Positions 18,808-29,269 of a DNA stretch of 64,000 nucleotides are shown piece after piece. The stretch covers positions 1 through 64,000 of the forward strand of contig JAEEYF010000014.1 of assembly GCA_016291655.1 (NCBI GenBank), written 5' to 3'. The stretch is from Lachnospiraceae bacterium (GTDB lineage Bacteria; Bacillota; Clostridia; Lachnospirales; Lachnospiraceae). Every line of letters begins with the position of its first letter. The stretch's first letter is position 1. A model generated the notes under the pieces. It saw nothing but the letters and a program-made list of their open reading frames with translations. It was not told the origin of the DNA and did no database searches. Position numbers and translations under genes: made by a program.

Positions 18808-18809
18808 GC

Positions 18810-20021
18810 ATGAACGGTGTAAAATATATTATTTCCAAAGAGTTTGCGAGAGTTTTTAAAGACAGAAAGCTCGTATTTTCATTATTTATTCTGCCCGCTG
18901 TGCTGATGATCGGTATCTATTCTCTGATCGGAACACTTGCCGGAAGCATGAACAAGGACATTGAGGAACATGTGTCTGTTGTTTATATTCAGAACGTTCC
19001 CGAGGATATCAAGGGACTCATCAGTGCGTCAGGTTTTGAAAAAACAGCGGATATTACCTACCTTTCTTCCGATTCGGTAGAACTTGACAAGATCAAGACC
19101 GATATTCTGAACGGTGATGCACAGCTTCTTGTAATCTTTGATAAAAACTTTACAGAGGATGTTAAGGCTCACAAGAATCCCAAGATCACCGTAAGCCGCA
19201 ATACCGCAAAGGATTACTCCAATGCGGCATTCAACACTTTCAGATCGCTTGTTACAAGCAGATATGAGTATGAGGTCATTGCCGACAGGATCGGCGGTGC
19301 CGAAAATCTTCAGGTGTTCACTATAGACGAGCAGCCCATAGTGGATGAAGACGAGGCAAACGGCCAGTTCCTTGCAATGATGGTACCTTACCTCATTACA
19401 TTCCTTATTTTTGCAAGCGCGATGGGTATTGTTACGGATGCCATTGCGGGTGAGAAGGAAAGAGGAACTATGGCAAGACTTCTCATGACACCTGTCAGCA
19501 GAAGGAGTCTTGCATTCGGTAAGATCGTTTCCCTCGCCGTGCTTTCCATGATCTCTGCCGTTGTTTATGCAGGCTCCATGGTAGTTGCAATGCCTATGAT
19601 GGCTAAGGGCATGGGCGGCGGAAACGCAGCTCTGGATATGAGTGTAAGCTTCAGAGGAGATCAGCTGGCAGAACTTGCGGTCCTTCTTGTAATGCTGGCA
19701 TATCTCTATGTTGCACTTATCGCTGCATTGTCAATTCGTGCCAAGGATGTTAAGACCGCATCCACCTATGTTTCACCTTTGTATATTGTGATCATGATCG
19801 CCGCACTTACAACGATGTTCACCGGTTCCAAGGAATCTGCGGATGTAATGTTTGCAATTCCCGTTTACGGAACTGCAATATCTGTACAGAAGATCATGAC
19901 TAACAGTCTCGAGCCGATCCAGTTCCTGTTCGCATTAGGCGGAAACTTTGTTGCAGCAGCGCTTTGCACGTTCTCGGTAAGCAGATCCTTCAATTCGGAA
20001 AAGGTTATGTTCAATGCATAA
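18810..20021 (+). CDS. ABC-2 type permease, NatB-like
   Basis: The 403-residue membrane partner of the preceding ATPase. One N-terminal membrane helix (about 22-45, LVFSLFILPAVLMIGIYSLI) is followed by a soluble extracytoplasmic segment of about 150 residues and then a C-terminal block of membrane helices from about residue 185. The short cytoplasmic loop DAIAGEKERGTMARLLMTPV is the coupling segment characteristic of ABC-2/NatB permeases. A very strong site (AAGGAGGAGG) precedes the ATG. A terminator follows, so natAB-like genes form a two-gene unit. Likely role: ATP-driven efflux of Na+ or a toxic compound. Confidence 0.88.
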   Translation: MNGVKYIISKEFARVFKDRKLVFSLFILPAVLMIGIYSLIGTLAGSMNKDIEEHVSVVYIQNVPEDIKGLISASGFEKTADITYLSSDSVELDKIKTDILNGDAQLLVIFDKNFTEDVKAHKNPKITVSRNTAKDYSNAAFNTFRSLVTSRYEYEVIADRIGGAENLQVFTIDEQPIVDEDEANGQFLAMMVPYLITFLIFASAMGIVTDAIAGEKERGTMARLLMTPVSRRSLAFGKIVSLAVLSMISAVVYAGSMVVAMPMMAKGMGGGNAALDMSVSFRGDQLAELAVLLVMLAYLYVALIAALSIRAKDVKTASTYVSPLYIVIMIAALTTMFTGSKESADVMFAIPVYGTAISVQKIMTNSLEPIQFLFALGGNFVAAALCTFSVSRSFNSEKVMFNA

Positions 20022-20045
20022 ACCGATATGATCCAAGGTCATTCG

Positions 20046-20072
20046 GCCCCGTCCCCGGACGGGGCTTTTTTT
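20046..20072 (+). terminator. Rho-independent terminator after the ABC exporter
   Basis: Stem GCCCCGTC/GACGGGGC (20046-20053 with 20058-20065), 4-nt loop, then seven T. Confidence 0.92.
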
Positions 20073-20219
20073 GGCTTTTTATCAATATACTGCGCAGACG
20101 GAAATTTTTTATTTTTTGTATTTCGGACACACTTATGTCACATCTTTACTTTAATATAAGCAAGACTTTTTGTGGGATATGAAAAGAGTTATGATAGAAA
20201 GGTAGATTAGAAAGTCAAA

Positions 20220-21695
20220 ATGAAGGAATTAATCGCGAAAGTAAAAGAACTCTTCAAAAAACGCGAAGCAATTATAGCAGCAGCTGCGGCGGTAGCGGTG
20301 ATCATAATTGTAATCGTATTGATCGTTGTATTCGGAGGCAAGGATGATCCTGATGTCATCGGACCTGATCTTACCCCGGGTGCCGAACTGAGCGGAAACA
20401 CAACAGTAACTCCGACAGCTACGGAAACACCGGAGCCTACAGCTACAAGCACGCCGACGTCGGCACCTACGGATACACCTACGCCGAAGCCTACGGACAC
20501 ACCTACTCCCGCACCTACGGACACGCCAACACCGAAGCCTACGGATACACCTACACCGAAGCCTACGGACACGCCAACACCGAAGCCTACGGACACGCCT
20601 ACTCCCAAGCCTACGGACACGCCTACACCGAAGCCTACGGATACACCTACACCGAAGCCTACGGACACGCCAACACCGAAGCCTACGGACACACCTACTC
20701 CGACTCCGTTGCCGACGAACACGCCGAAGCCTACACCTACTCCGGTTCCCAAGGATCAGGGCGCAAATCGTTCCGATCCGAATGTTTTCCTGGAGCTTGC
20801 AGCCGATGAATTTGCTTACGGAAGAGTTGATTCCAAGTGGGTTGTTACAGGTCTTACCGAAAAGGGCTATAAAAAGTTCAAGGAATATACGGCCGAAGAT
20901 TATGTTGAAATAACCCTGCCTCTTATCGGTGAATGCGGAGGAACAAAGGGCTTCACGGTTAGGGGCTATAAGAACCTGGATCAAAGCTATTACGGAACTC
21001 CTGTCTATACCCTCGGAGAAATACTGACGGAGAAATCCGCATATGTCAGAATTGTAGTTCCTTATGCCTATACATATTTCTATGGTGTCGGAGAGCTTTC
21101 TGCGGGAGATCATGCAGGCAAGATCAGATCGATCGAATTGGGCAGAGAACTGACTTACATTGGGGACGGAGCTTTCAAGGGACTGACCTCATTGTCAAAA
21201 ATTACTATACCTTCAAAAGTAACACACATCGGAGCAAATGCTTTTGACGGTTGCGCAGATCTTTGGCTTGACTCGATAGAGATCGGTGGCGTCGAACTTG
21301 GAGCTAATGCCTTCACAGGAGTGGAAATTGACAAGATCACGATCGGGGCACCCATTAAAGATCCCGGTTTGGATCGGGTGGACAAAGCACCTTTCTATGA
21401 CGCAAAAGTCGCCAGAATGTATTTTGGATATGATGTAAACTATATCCCGCCTTACTTCTTTGCGGGTATATTCTTTGGTGACTCTAACGAACTGACTTTA
21501 AATGAGGTTACGGTCATTGACAAGTATGCATTCGCCAATACCAGAGATCTTAAGATATGGATCACAAACGCTGTTTGGGAGGTTGATAATACAGCCTTCA
21601 AGAATTCATTACGTTTGTATGCACATGTTGCAAACACCAATGTCAGCGCAGCAAAAGCTGTCAGAGCTGCAGGCGGTGAGATCGTAGGATTCTAA
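20220..21695 (+). CDS. Surface protein with Thr/Pro stalk and BspA-type leucine-rich repeats
   Basis: A 491-residue membrane-anchored, outward-facing protein. A lysine-rich start is followed by a membrane helix (about 18-40), then a stalk of ten 8-residue repeats (TDTPTPKP type, about 84-163), and a globular C-terminus with LRR_5/BspA-like repeats ([51 protein letters not shown]). BspA-like repeats are known from adhesins and other surface proteins of gut and oral bacteria. There is no LPXTG motif; anchoring is through the N-terminal helix. The stalk is similar in style to the Thr/Pro linker of the protein at 11620. It forms its own transcription unit, with a weak ribosome site (AGAAAG). Confidence 0.8.
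   Translation: MKELIAKVKELFKKREAIIAAAAAVAVIIIVIVLIVVFGGKDDPDVIGPDLTPGAELSGNTTVTPTATETPEPTATSTPTSAPTDTPTPKPTDTPTPAPTDTPTPKPTDTPTPKPTDTPTPKPTDTPTPKPTDTPTPKPTDTPTPKPTDTPTPKPTDTPTPTPLPTNTPKPTPTPVPKDQGANRSDPNVFLELAADEFAYGRVDSKWVVTGLTEKGYKKFKEYTAEDYVEITLPLIGECGGTKGFTVRGYKNLDQSYYGTPVYTLGEILTEKSAYVRIVVPYAYTYFYGVGELSAGDHAGKIRSIELGRELTYIGDGAFKGLTSLSKITIPSKVTHIGANAFDGCADLWLDSIEIGGVELGANAFTGVEIDKITIGAPIKDPGLDRVDKAPFYDAKVARMYFGYDVNYIPPYFFAGIFFGDSNELTLNEVTVIDKYAFANTRDLKIWITNAVWEVDNTAFKNSLRLYAHVANTNVSAAKAVRAAGGEIVGF
20470..20709 (+). repeat. Ten 24-bp coding repeats (Thr/Pro stalk)
   Basis: Ten in-frame 24-bp units each encode TDTPTPxP (x is Lys in eight units, Ala in the second; the tenth ends TPTP). Nucleotide variants alternate between ACG/ACA/ACC spellings but are near-identical, so copy number is likely to vary by slippage or recombination. 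Confidence 0.95.
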
Positions 21696-21708
21696 ACAAA
21701 AAAATATT

Positions 21709-21744
21709 CTCCTCTGTGGACATTTCCGCAGAGGAGTTTTTTTT
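21709..21744. terminator. Bidirectional terminator between the surface-protein gene and trpA
   Basis: Stem 21709-21720 with 21725-21736 (CTCCTCTG/CAGAGGAG core plus GGA/TCC) followed by eight T on the plus strand; on the minus strand the stem is followed by AATATTTTTTT. It can serve both convergent units. Confidence 0.92.
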
Positions 21745-22516
21745 ATTTCATGATCGCTTCTTTCATCTGTTTTACAAACGATCCTACGGAGGAAGGAGCA
21801 TTGCGGCCTTCCTTTTCAAGGAGCTTAACAATGGCGGAGCCCACTATGGCACCGTCCGAAAGATCGGCCATTTTCTTTGCCTGATCGGGATTGGATATGC
21901 CAAAACCGATGGCGCAGGGGATCTTAGTGTTTTGGCGCACGATCTTCACTATAGAACTCAGGTCGGTATTGATCTCGCTTCTTGTACCTGTTACGCCGAG
22001 GCTTGAAACGATATAGAGGAAGCCTTCAGCCTCCTTTGCTATCATAGCGATACGATTCGCAGAGGTGGGGGCGATCAGGGATATCAGCGCGATATCATAT
22101 TTTTTGCATACAGGCAGGAACTCATCCTTTTCCTCAAAGGGAAGATCGGGAAGGATGATACCGTCTATGCCGATCTCCTTAAGAGTTGAAATGAACTTTT
22201 CCGATCCGTATGAGAAGACCACATTGGCATAGGTCATGAATACAAGAGGGATCTTTACGTCTTTACGGAGGTCTTTCACAAAGTCAAATATCTTATCGGT
22301 GGTCACGCCGCCGGAAAGAGCACGAAGATTGGCATTCTGTATCACCGGCCCTTCCGCTGTGGGATCGGAGAAGGGAATGCCCAGTTCGATCAGGTCTGCG
22401 CCGTTTGCAGCCATTTCCCTTACTACTTTTCCTGTGGTCTCCAGATCCGGATCTCCGCAGGTAATGAAAGGAATAAAGGCCTTTCCGTTTTCAAATGCTT
22501 TTGCGATACTATTCAT
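21743..22516 (-). CDS. trpA: Tryptophan synthase alpha chain
   Basis: Cleaves indole-3-glycerol phosphate to indole and glyceraldehyde 3-phosphate; the indole tunnels to TrpB. The 257-residue TIM barrel shows [15 protein letters not shown], the catalytic Glu in [20 protein letters not shown], the catalytic Asp in [14 protein letters not shown], and [10 protein letters not shown] start it at 22516, where GGGAGGATCTTC precedes the ATG; the frame stays open upstream to 22642 but that part overlaps trpB and is unrelated to TrpA. The first 8 bp overlap the trpB end. Last gene of the trp operon. Confidence 0.97.
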   Translation of the reverse strand: MNSIAKAFENGKAFIPFITCGDPDLETTGKVVREMAANGADLIELGIPFSDPTAEGPVIQNANLRALSGGVTTDKIFDFVKDLRKDVKIPLVFMTYANVVFSYGSEKFISTLKEIGIDGIILPDLPFEEKDEFLPVCKKYDIALISLIAPTSANRIAMIAKEAEGFLYIVSSLGVTGTRSEINTDLSSIVKIVRQNTKIPCAIGFGISNPDQAKKMADLSDGAIVGSAIVKLLEKEGRNAPSSVGSFVKQMKEAIMK

Positions 22517-23699
22517 GAAGATCCTCCCCTCTGTAACGTGCGATGGCGGCACAATCCTTATCGCCGCGGCCTGAAATGGTAATGACAATGATCTTGTCCT
22601 TGTCAAGGGTGGGGGCAAGCTTGATAGCATGAGCAACCGCATGGGCCGATTCTATGGCGGGAATGATCCCTTCCGTTTTTGCGAGATATTCAAAGGCACA
22701 AACAGCCTCTTCGTCGGTTACGGGCACGTACTCTGCGCGGCCTGTATCGTGAAGATGAGCATGCTCGGGGCCTACACCGGGATAATCGAGACCTGCCGAA
22801 ATAGAGTAGACAGGGGCGATCTGTCCGTATTTATCCTGGCAGAAATAGGATTTCATGCCGTGGAAAATTCCAAGTCTTCCTGTGGAAATGGTAGCAGCGG
22901 TCTCAAAGGTATCTATGCCTCTTCCCGCCGCCTCACAGCCTATGAGACGTACTGAAGGGTCACCTATGAAATCATAGAAACTGCCGATGGCGTTGGAACC
23001 GCCTCCGACACAGGCTATGACGGCATCCGGCAAACGACCTTCCTTTTCAAGCAGCTGGCTTTTGATCTCTTTTGAGATAACGGCCTGAAAATCTCTGACG
23101 ATGGTAGGGAAGGGATGGGGCCCCATGACGGAACCCAGGCAATAGTGTGTATCCGATATTCTTGTGGTCCATTCTCTCATAGCTTCCGATACGGCGTCTT
23201 TGAGAGTTGCGGTACCGGTCTTTACAGGAATGACCTGAGCCCCCAAAAGCCTCATTCGGTAAACATTGAGCGCCTGGCGGATCGTATCCTCTTCACCCAT
23301 GAATACCACACACTCCATACCCATGAGAGCAGCAGCCGTTGCGGTTGCAACGCCGTGCTGACCTGCTCCCGTCTCTGCGATCAGTCGGGTTTTGCCCATC
23401 TTTTTCGCGAGCAGAGCCTGACCCAATACATTATTGATCTTGTGCGCACCTGTGTGGTTCAGATCCTCTCTCTTTAAGTAGATCTTTGCTCCCCCCAGAT
23501 CATTGGTCATCTTCTCCGCAAAGTAGAGGCGGGAAGGGCGGCCTGCATATTCATTCAGGAGCTCTGAAAGTTCTCTGTTGAAGTCGGGATCGTTTTTGTA
23601 TCTGTTATAGGCTTCTTCGAGCTCTATAACCGCATTCATAAGAGTCTCGGGGATGTATTGCCCGCCGTGTACTCCGAAACGTCCGTTTGGGTTAGTCAT
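22509..23699 (-). CDS. trpB: Tryptophan synthase beta chain
   Basis: Condenses indole with serine on pyridoxal phosphate to give tryptophan. The 396-residue protein has the usual length and motifs: [16 protein letters not shown] at the start, the PLP lysine in [29 protein letters not shown], and the phosphate-binding glycines in [10 protein letters not shown]. It starts with ATG at 23699, overlapping the trpF stop by 4 bp, with an AAAGGAATTGAT site. Partner of TrpA in the alpha2-beta2 complex. Confidence 0.98.
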   Translation of the reverse strand: MTNPNGRFGVHGGQYIPETLMNAVIELEEAYNRYKNDPDFNRELSELLNEYAGRPSRLYFAEKMTNDLGGAKIYLKREDLNHTGAHKINNVLGQALLAKKMGKTRLIAETGAGQHGVATATAAALMGMECVVFMGEEDTIRQALNVYRMRLLGAQVIPVKTGTATLKDAVSEAMREWTTRISDTHYCLGSVMGPHPFPTIVRDFQAVISKEIKSQLLEKEGRLPDAVIACVGGGSNAIGSFYDFIGDPSVRLIGCEAAGRGIDTFETAATISTGRLGIFHGMKSYFCQDKYGQIAPVYSISAGLDYPGVGPEHAHLHDTGRAEYVPVTDEEAVCAFEYLAKTEGIIPAIESAHAVAHAIKLAPTLDKDKIIVITISGRGDKDCAAIARYRGEDLHE

Positions 23700-24301
23700 A
23701 TCAATTCCTTTCTGACAGCTTTTGAGAAAGCGTCCATTTTATTTTTATCTTTTCTGCCGTTTGTTTCTATGCCCGAGCTGACATCCAGACAAAAGGGATC
23801 AAGTATTTCGACGGCTTCCGAAACATTATCGGGATTCAGCCCGCCTGCAAGAAAGTAAGGACGGCGGAAATCCTTAAGAAGATTCCAGTCAAACACATTT
23901 CCCGTGCCTGCTCCCGAATCAAAAAGGATATAATCCGCACAGCTTTCTTCCGCGTCCCTGATATCTTCGACGGTTTTCACCTTATATGCCTTTATCACGG
24001 GGCATTTGCAAAGGGTTTTGACGGCCTTTGTGAAATGCTCACTCTCTGTACCGTGAAGCTGGACCATATCTATCACGTTGTTTGCGAGAAGCTCCTCTAT
24101 GTCGGAGATTGTGGGATCCGTAAAAACGCCCACGGCTTTGATGGCGGGATCGAGCAGCCTTCTGAGTTCAGCGGCCTGTTCATAGGTAACGTATCGTTTG
24201 CTTTTTTTGGCAAAGACAAAACCGATGTAGTCAGGCCTGATCTCGTTCGCTGCTTCTATGTCTTCCTTACGGGAAAGACCGCACATTTTGATCTTATTCA
24301 T
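23696..24301 (-). CDS. trpF: Phosphoribosylanthranilate isomerase
   Basis: Performs the Amadori rearrangement of phosphoribosylanthranilate to CdRP in tryptophan synthesis. 201 residues, TIM barrel with the catalytic Cys in [33 protein letters not shown], the catalytic Asp in [12 protein letters not shown] and [11 protein letters not shown]. The start is set at 24301 (MNKIKMCGL), matching the family; the frame extends to 24337 inside trpC but without homology. It overlaps the trpC 3' end by 8 bp. Confidence 0.96.
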   Translation of the reverse strand: MNKIKMCGLSRKEDIEAANEIRPDYIGFVFAKKSKRYVTYEQAAELRRLLDPAIKAVGVFTDPTISDIEELLANNVIDMVQLHGTESEHFTKAVKTLCKCPVIKAYKVKTVEDIRDAEESCADYILFDSGAGTGNVFDWNLLKDFRRPYFLAGGLNPDNVSEAVEILDPFCLDVSSGIETNGRKDKNKMDAFSKAVRKELI

Positions 24302-25097
24302 TATCCTCCATGCTTCCTTTTCCATATTTGAGTTCATTAAGGGCTGCCTGTTTGTCCGCAGCTCTCATAAGGGTTTCACCCACCAGAACGGCGTCTGCTC
24401 CGATCTTTTCCGCGGTTTCCACGTCCGAGCGTGATTTGATACCGCTTTCTGAGACGAAGAGGACATCCTTCGGGATCAGAGTTCTGAGACGTTCGCTGTT
24501 ACGGGTATCAACGGTGAAATCCTTGAGATTTCTGTTATTTACCCCGATCACGCGGGCTCCCGCATCGAGTGCGGCGGTTACTTCCTTTTCATCATGGGTC
24601 TCTACAAGAGCGGAGAGGCCAAGCTCATCGCATATGCCTATATATTCCTTAAGTCTTGCGGGTTCCGTCAAAGAACAGATCAAAAGTACCGCAGAGGCGC
24701 CGAGGAGCTTTGCCTCGTATATCATATAGGGATCTACCGTAAAATCCTTCCTTAAACAGGGAAGATTAACGGCTTTTGCTATCTCCCTGAGATACTCGTC
24801 CGATCCGAGAAAACGTGTGGGCTCGGTCAGGACGGAAAGGCAATCCGCACCGGCCTTCTCGTACTCCAAAGCGATATCGAGATAGGGAAAATCCGGAGCG
24901 ATCAGCCCTTTTGAAGGGGAAGCCTTTTTGCATTCGCAGATAAAGGATATGCCCGGTTTTCCCAAAGCTTTTTCAAAAGCGAGATCTCCTTTTGGAAGGG
25001 AGAGAGCATGGGCCTTGATCTCTTGCGCGGGGATCAGGGCTTTTGCCGCTTCGACTCTTTTGAGCGCGCTGTTTGCGAGTTCGTCAAGAATGTTCAT
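24294..25097 (-). CDS. trpC: Indole-3-glycerol phosphate synthase
   Basis: Closes the indole ring: converts CdRP to indole-3-glycerol phosphate with CO2 release. 267 residues, TIM barrel with the substrate and catalytic motifs [15 protein letters not shown] (catalytic Glu and Lys), [15 protein letters not shown] (general acid Lys), [23 protein letters not shown] and [12 protein letters not shown]. It starts with an ATG overlapping the trpD stop by 4 bp (ATGA). Confidence 0.97.
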   Translation of the reverse strand: MNILDELANSALKRVEAAKALIPAQEIKAHALSLPKGDLAFEKALGKPGISFICECKKASPSKGLIAPDFPYLDIALEYEKAGADCLSVLTEPTRFLGSDEYLREIAKAVNLPCLRKDFTVDPYMIYEAKLLGASAVLLICSLTEPARLKEYIGICDELGLSALVETHDEKEVTAALDAGARVIGVNNRNLKDFTVDTRNSERLRTLIPKDVLFVSESGIKSRSDVETAEKIGADAVLVGETLMRAADKQAALNELKYGKGSMEDNE

Positions 25098-26119
25098 GCT
25101 TGTTCCTCATTACTTACTTTTATGACTTTTTCCAATGTTTCCAGGGCTTTTCCGGAATCTATGAGCTCTGCGGCCAGCTTGACACCTGCTTCAAAACTGT
25201 CTGCCTTACCTGCGATGTAGAGAGAAGCGCCTGCATTCAAAAGAACTGCGTTTCTCTTGGGACCCTTTTCGCCCTTAAGGATGTTGCGGGTAATGGCAGC
25301 GTTTTCCTCGGGAGTGCCACCCTTAAGTTCATCCTTTGTGCAACGCTCAAATCCGAATTCTTCGGGGGTTATGGTGAAGGAGCGGTACCAGCCGTCCTTT
25401 ATTTCGCATATGCTTGTGGGAGCGCTCATGGAGATCTCATCAAGCTTGTCCTTGCCGTAAACCACCATTCCGCGTCTGATGCCGAGGCTGATAAGAACTC
25501 TTGCAAGGGGTTCCACGAGATACTCATCATATACACCGAGGAGCTGCATCTTGGGCTTTCCGGGATTTGTAAGAGGGCCGAGGATGTTAAATACTGTGCG
25601 AACTCCAAGCTCTTTACGAATGGCGCCCACATACTTCATGGAACTGTGATATTTCTGGGCGAAGAAGAAACACATGCCCGCTTCTTTAAGGAGCTTCACG
25701 CACAGTTCCGGGCTCTGGTTGATGTTTACTCCCAAAGCTTCAAGGCAGTCTGCGGTACCGCTTTTTGAGGAAGCGGCGCGGTTTCCGTGCTTGGCAACCT
25801 TTACACCGCCGGCTGCTGCAACAAGTGCGGAGGTGGTTGAAATGTTAAAGCTTCCTGCGTGATCACCGCCGGTTCCTACGATCTCAAATACATCCATTCC
25901 GGTATCCACCGTGGTAGCGTGATCTCTCATGGCAGCGGCGCAGCCTGCGATCTCATCCGTGGTCTCTGCTTTGGCACTCTTTGTGGAAAGAGCGGCAAGA
26001 AAGGCTGCATTCTGAGTGGCGCTGGTTTCGCCGCTCATGATCTCATTCATGACTGCATATGCCTCGTCGTAAGTCAGGTCTTCTTTGTTAACGATCTTCA
26101 TAATTGCTTCTTTGATCAT
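25094..26119 (-). CDS. trpD: Anthranilate phosphoribosyltransferase
   Basis: Transfers phosphoribose from PRPP to anthranilate. 341 residues, with an N-terminal helical domain ([17 protein letters not shown]), the PRPP loop [30 protein letters not shown] and [15 protein letters not shown] place the start at 26119, with AAAGGAG at a 9-nt distance; a GTG at 26146 overlapping the trpG stop would add nine residues and has no site. It is a stand-alone TrpD, not fused to TrpG. Confidence 0.96.
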   Translation of the reverse strand: MIKEAIMKIVNKEDLTYDEAYAVMNEIMSGETSATQNAAFLAALSTKSAKAETTDEIAGCAAAMRDHATTVDTGMDVFEIVGTGGDHAGSFNISTTSALVAAAGGVKVAKHGNRAASSKSGTADCLEALGVNINQSPELCVKLLKEAGMCFFFAQKYHSSMKYVGAIRKELGVRTVFNILGPLTNPGKPKMQLLGVYDEYLVEPLARVLISLGIRRGMVVYGKDKLDEISMSAPTSICEIKDGWYRSFTITPEEFGFERCTKDELKGGTPEENAAITRNILKGEKGPKRNAVLLNAGASLYIAGKADSFEAGVKLAAELIDSGKALETLEKVIKVSNEEQA

Positions 26120-26142
26120 GGTTTTATACTCCTTTATATTGG

Positions 26143-26727
26143 TCACATTTTAATAAAGTTCTTTATCATGAGCTTTCCTTCCGGAGTCATTATGGACTCG
26201 GGATGGAACTGCACTCCGTAAACCGGATGGATCTTGTGCTGTACTGCCATGATCTCACCGTGATCGGTTGAGGGCGATTGAACCGTGGAGGCCGTGACTT
26301 TAAGGCAGTCAGGCATTTTGGCGGGATCGGCCGCCAAAGAGTGATATCTTGCAACGGTGGTCTCGGGGGAACATCCCTTAAACAAAGGTGACTCCGTATC
26401 CAAAGCCACAACGGACTGCTTACCGTGCATGAGCTTGGAGGCATAGGTCACAACTCCGCCGTATGCCAGGCATATGGCCTGATGACCGAGACACACACCG
26501 AGGATGGGTATGCTTGGACCCAGTTCCCTGATGACATCCACGAGAACGCCCGCATCTTCGGGTCTTCCGGGACCGGGAGAGAGGATGATCTTGTCAGGAT
26601 GAAGATCCCTGATCTCATTCACGGTCATTTCATCGTTTCTGATGACTTTAATGTCGGGTTCGATCTCTCCCACGAATTGAAAAAGGTTATAGGAGAAACT
26701 GTCGTAATTGTCTATAAGTAATATCAT
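26143..26727 (-). CDS. trpG: Anthranilate synthase glutamine amidotransferase subunit
   Basis: Supplies ammonia from glutamine to TrpE. 194 residues of class I amidotransferase: [30 protein letters not shown], the catalytic Cys in GVCLGHQAI, and the His-Glu pair in [14 protein letters not shown]. It may also serve folate synthesis as PabA, since no separate pabA is in view. The ribosome site AAAGGAGGACGC precedes the ATG; TrpE ends 15 bp upstream. Confidence 0.95.
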   Translation of the reverse strand: MILLIDNYDSFSYNLFQFVGEIEPDIKVIRNDEMTVNEIRDLHPDKIILSPGPGRPEDAGVLVDVIRELGPSIPILGVCLGHQAICLAYGGVVTYASKLMHGKQSVVALDTESPLFKGCSPETTVARYHSLAADPAKMPDCLKVTASTVQSPSTDHGEIMAVQHKIHPVYGVQFHPESIMTPEGKLMIKNFIKM

Positions 26728-26742
26728 ATGCGTCCTCCTTTT

Positions 26743-28209
26743 TTACGGCTGATCTTCCTGAGCGAGTTTCAGGGCTTTTAACGAAGCCTTTGCCTTGTTT
26801 AGGCATTCTTCATATTCTTTTTCCGGAACAGAGTCGTAAACTATGCCCGCGCCGCTTCTCACGAAAACGTGTCCGTTCTTTTTGTAGGCGATACGGATGG
26901 CTATGCAGGTGTCCATGTTTCCGGTGAAATCAATGTAGCCTATAGCGCCGCCGTATATGCCTCTTTTGTTCTGCTCAAGTTTGCCGATCAGTTGGCAGGC
27001 TCTGATCTTGGGCGCTCCGGAAAGGGTGCCTGCGGGGAGAACGGCTTCAATTGCATCCAGGGCGTCCCGATCCTCACGGATCACGCCTGCCACGGTGGAA
27101 CCGATATGCATTACGTGTGAGTAGCGCTCTATGGAGTGAAGCTTTTCGACTTTTACGCTTCCGAAGCGGCTGATCTTGCCGAGATCGTTTCTTCCCAAGT
27201 CAACCAGCATGTTGTGCTCCGCCAGTTCCTTTTCGTCCTTAAGAAGCTCTTCCTCCAGGGCTTTATCCTGATCGGGAGTCTTTCCTCTGGGCCTTGTTCC
27301 CGCGAGAGGAAAGGTGTGTAAAATGCCGTCCTCAAGCTTCACGAGGGTTTCGGGGGATGCACCTGCTACTTCCACATCAGTTCCTGAAAAATAGAACATA
27401 TAAGGGGAAGGATTAATGGTACGAAGTATTCGGTAGGTGTTTAAAAGACTGCCTTCAAAGGGAGCGGAAAGGCGATTGGAAAGAACGATCTGGAAGATGT
27501 CGCCCTCCTTGATATAGTGCTTTGCCTTTTTTACCATTTCACAGAATTCATCCTTTTCGAAGAGGGGAGTGACTTCGCCCAAAAGCTTTCCGCCGGGCTC
27601 TTCCTTTTTCTTTCCCGTTTTCAAAAGCCGTACAAGCTGTTCCAGCTCCATTACGGCTTTGTTGTATCCGGTCTCGCAATCCTCCAGCTCCATGTTTGCG
27701 ATCAGAATGATCTTCTGGCGAACATTGTCGAAGGCTATGACCTTGTCAAAAAGCATAAGGTCTATGTCTTTGAAGTTCTCTGTATCCTTGACGGGACACT
27801 TTACCGAGGGCTCACTGTAGGAGAGGAAGTCGTAGGAAAAGTAGCCCACAAGTCCCCCGCTGAAGGGAGGCAGAAAATCGAATCTCGGACTTTTGTAATC
27901 ATCAAGGATCTTTCGGAGATAGGCGGACGGATCGTCTGTTTTGAAGGTCAGGTTTCCGACGGTGATCTCTCCGTCTACACAGGTAATGTTGAGTTTGGGG
28001 TCGTAGCCGAGAAAGGTGTAACGTCCCCATTTTTCGTTGGCGCTTGCGGATTCAAGCATGTAGCAATGGGTTGAAACACTTTTCAGGATCTTCATGACTT
28101 CGATGGGAGTCGTGAAGTCGGAGAGGATCTCGCAGCTCAAGGGAAGAACCTTATATTCGCGGGTATCGGCTATCCTCTGTACTTCGTTGTAAGCAGGTAA
28201 AATATTCAT
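26743..28209 (-). CDS. trpE: Anthranilate synthase component I
   Basis: Makes anthranilate from chorismate, the first step of the pathway. 488 residues: N-terminal regulatory domain with the tryptophan-feedback element MLESASANEKWGRYTFLG, then the chorismate-using domain with DIFQIVLSNRLSAPF, LAGTRPRGKTPDQD, ELAEHNMLVDLGRNDLGKIS, and PAGTLSGAPKIRA. The intact LES motif implies feedback inhibition by tryptophan. The ATG follows CGGAGGTCAAC and it is the first gene after the T-box leader, so both enzyme activity and transcription are predicted to respond to tryptophan supply. Confidence 0.97.
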   Translation of the reverse strand: MNILPAYNEVQRIADTREYKVLPLSCEILSDFTTPIEVMKILKSVSTHCYMLESASANEKWGRYTFLGYDPKLNITCVDGEITVGNLTFKTDDPSAYLRKILDDYKSPRFDFLPPFSGGLVGYFSYDFLSYSEPSVKCPVKDTENFKDIDLMLFDKVIAFDNVRQKIILIANMELEDCETGYNKAVMELEQLVRLLKTGKKKEEPGGKLLGEVTPLFEKDEFCEMVKKAKHYIKEGDIFQIVLSNRLSAPFEGSLLNTYRILRTINPSPYMFYFSGTDVEVAGASPETLVKLEDGILHTFPLAGTRPRGKTPDQDKALEEELLKDEKELAEHNMLVDLGRNDLGKISRFGSVKVEKLHSIERYSHVMHIGSTVAGVIREDRDALDAIEAVLPAGTLSGAPKIRACQLIGKLEQNKRGIYGGAIGYIDFTGNMDTCIAIRIAYKKNGHVFVRSGAGIVYDSVPEKEYEECLNKAKASLKALKLAQEDQP

Positions 28210-28239
28210 GTTGACCTCCGGGTTGAAATTTTAAAGTGG

Positions 28240-28545
28240 GGAAGGCTTTGTGACAGCAAAAAATCCCCAACAGAAGATAATCTTCTGTTGAGGACGAATT
28301 TTTTCCATTATCCGCGGTGCCACCTCGTGTTCACGTTGTACGTGCTCTTAGCAGGATACCATCATATCCCCGGCAAGGTAACGTCTGCCTTCAACGTCGC
28401 AGAATACTAAGAAAACATATGCCTTCTTTTCCCTGCGCCCTCCGCGGTCCATTTGACAATCCGTTTCACACCTGCATCTCAGCACCGCAGGCTCTCTGTA
28501 AGGTCGTAACTGCCGTTATCTCCGCTTCATTGGTTTAAAGTGTTA
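28240..28545 (-). ncRNA. Tryptophan T-box leader
   Basis: On the minus strand the leader has all T-box parts. Stem I lies around 28440-28535, with the specifier UGG (28451-28449, context AAAUGGACCGCGG), matching a tryptophan codon. The T-box sequence AGGTGGCACCGCG is at 28325-28313, where the NCCA end of uncharged tRNA binds. A terminator hairpin occupies 28294-28264 (14-bp stem, loop TAA on the plus strand) followed by six U. Uncharged tRNA-Trp should favour the antiterminator and turn on the downstream trp genes. The identity comes from the specifier and the downstream operon together. Confidence 0.93.
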
Positions 28546-28555
28546 TATTGGTACA

Positions 28556-28584
28556 TTTTTACCACAGATATATTTACTTGTCAA
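28556..28584 (-). promoter_or_regulatory. Sigma-A promoter of the trp operon
   Basis: Minus strand TTGACA (28584-28579) and TAAAAA (28561-28556) with a 17-bp spacer, placed immediately upstream of the T-box leader. Confidence 0.8.
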
Positions 28585-28593
28585 GAAAAATTT

Positions 28594-29268
28594 TTAAGCT
28601 TCGGTTGCCATCTGTTTAACTTGAGCAAGAGCCTTCTTAACGGGCGGAATTGAGATCAGGATCACGGTGGCAACACCCTCTATAACGATGTAAGCATAGT
28701 TGTAAATGATGGGGTACGCCCATGCGAGTGCCTTCGGGAAATCTTCGGGCATATATTCCATCCAGTAGAGATAGCCGCCGACAGTGTGGAAAAGTCCGCG
28801 TACTGCGATAGCTACAATGTAACCGATGAGAAGTCCGTTCTTCTTGCCCTTGAAAAGGCCGGAAAGTCCGAGAGCAGTGAAAGCAAAGAAGTAGTCACAG
28901 CAAACCTGGAAAGGTGTGAGGATGTAGGAACCGCCGCTCTGGATGAACTGTAAGATACTGTAAGCAAGAGCAACGGTGAGACCTGCCTTGAGTCCGTACC
29001 AGTAGCCGATCAGAGTGATGAAGAGCATGCTGAAAAGGGTAACGGATCCACCCCAGGGAAGCTTGTAAGGCTGAATGTAGGAAAGTACATAAGCGATAGA
29101 AAGTGCGATGGCGGAGAACACAAGAGTCTTTACGTTAAACTTCTTGGAAGTCTCTTTCTTGCTTTGGAAGAACATACCAACAGCAACAACCGCGATCAGC
29201 GCGATGAGGGCGAAAACGATATAGCCCGCAGTGGTTATCTCATAATAACCGTCTTGTTTTGTAAACAT
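28594..29268 (-). CDS. thiT: ECF transporter S component ThiT (thiamine)
   Basis: The substrate-capturing membrane subunit of an energy-coupling-factor importer for thiamine. The 224-residue protein has about seven hydrophobic helices. The core shows ThiT features: LSYIQPYKLPWGGSVTLFSM, YWYGLKAGLTVALAYSIL, and the ligand-site segment FHTVGGYLYWMEYMPE followed by YPIIYNYAY. An extra N-terminal helix (about 12-34) before KKETSKKFNVKT is unusual compared with six-helix ThiT. The TPP riboswitch directly upstream independently supports thiamine as the ligand. The shared ECF ATPases and EcfT are not in this window. Confidence 0.93.
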   Translation of the reverse strand: MFTKQDGYYEITTAGYIVFALIALIAVVAVGMFFQSKKETSKKFNVKTLVFSAIALSIAYVLSYIQPYKLPWGGSVTLFSMLFITLIGYWYGLKAGLTVALAYSILQFIQSGGSYILTPFQVCCDYFFAFTALGLSGLFKGKKNGLLIGYIVAIAVRGLFHTVGGYLYWMEYMPEDFPKALAWAYPIIYNYAYIVIEGVATVILISIPPVKKALAQVKQMATEA

Positions 29269-29269
29269 A

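Noticed and set aside
20167..20195. Promoter for the surface-protein gene
   Set aside because: A TATGAT at 20190-20195 is present but the only -35 candidate at correct spacing (TTTTTG) is too weak to call.
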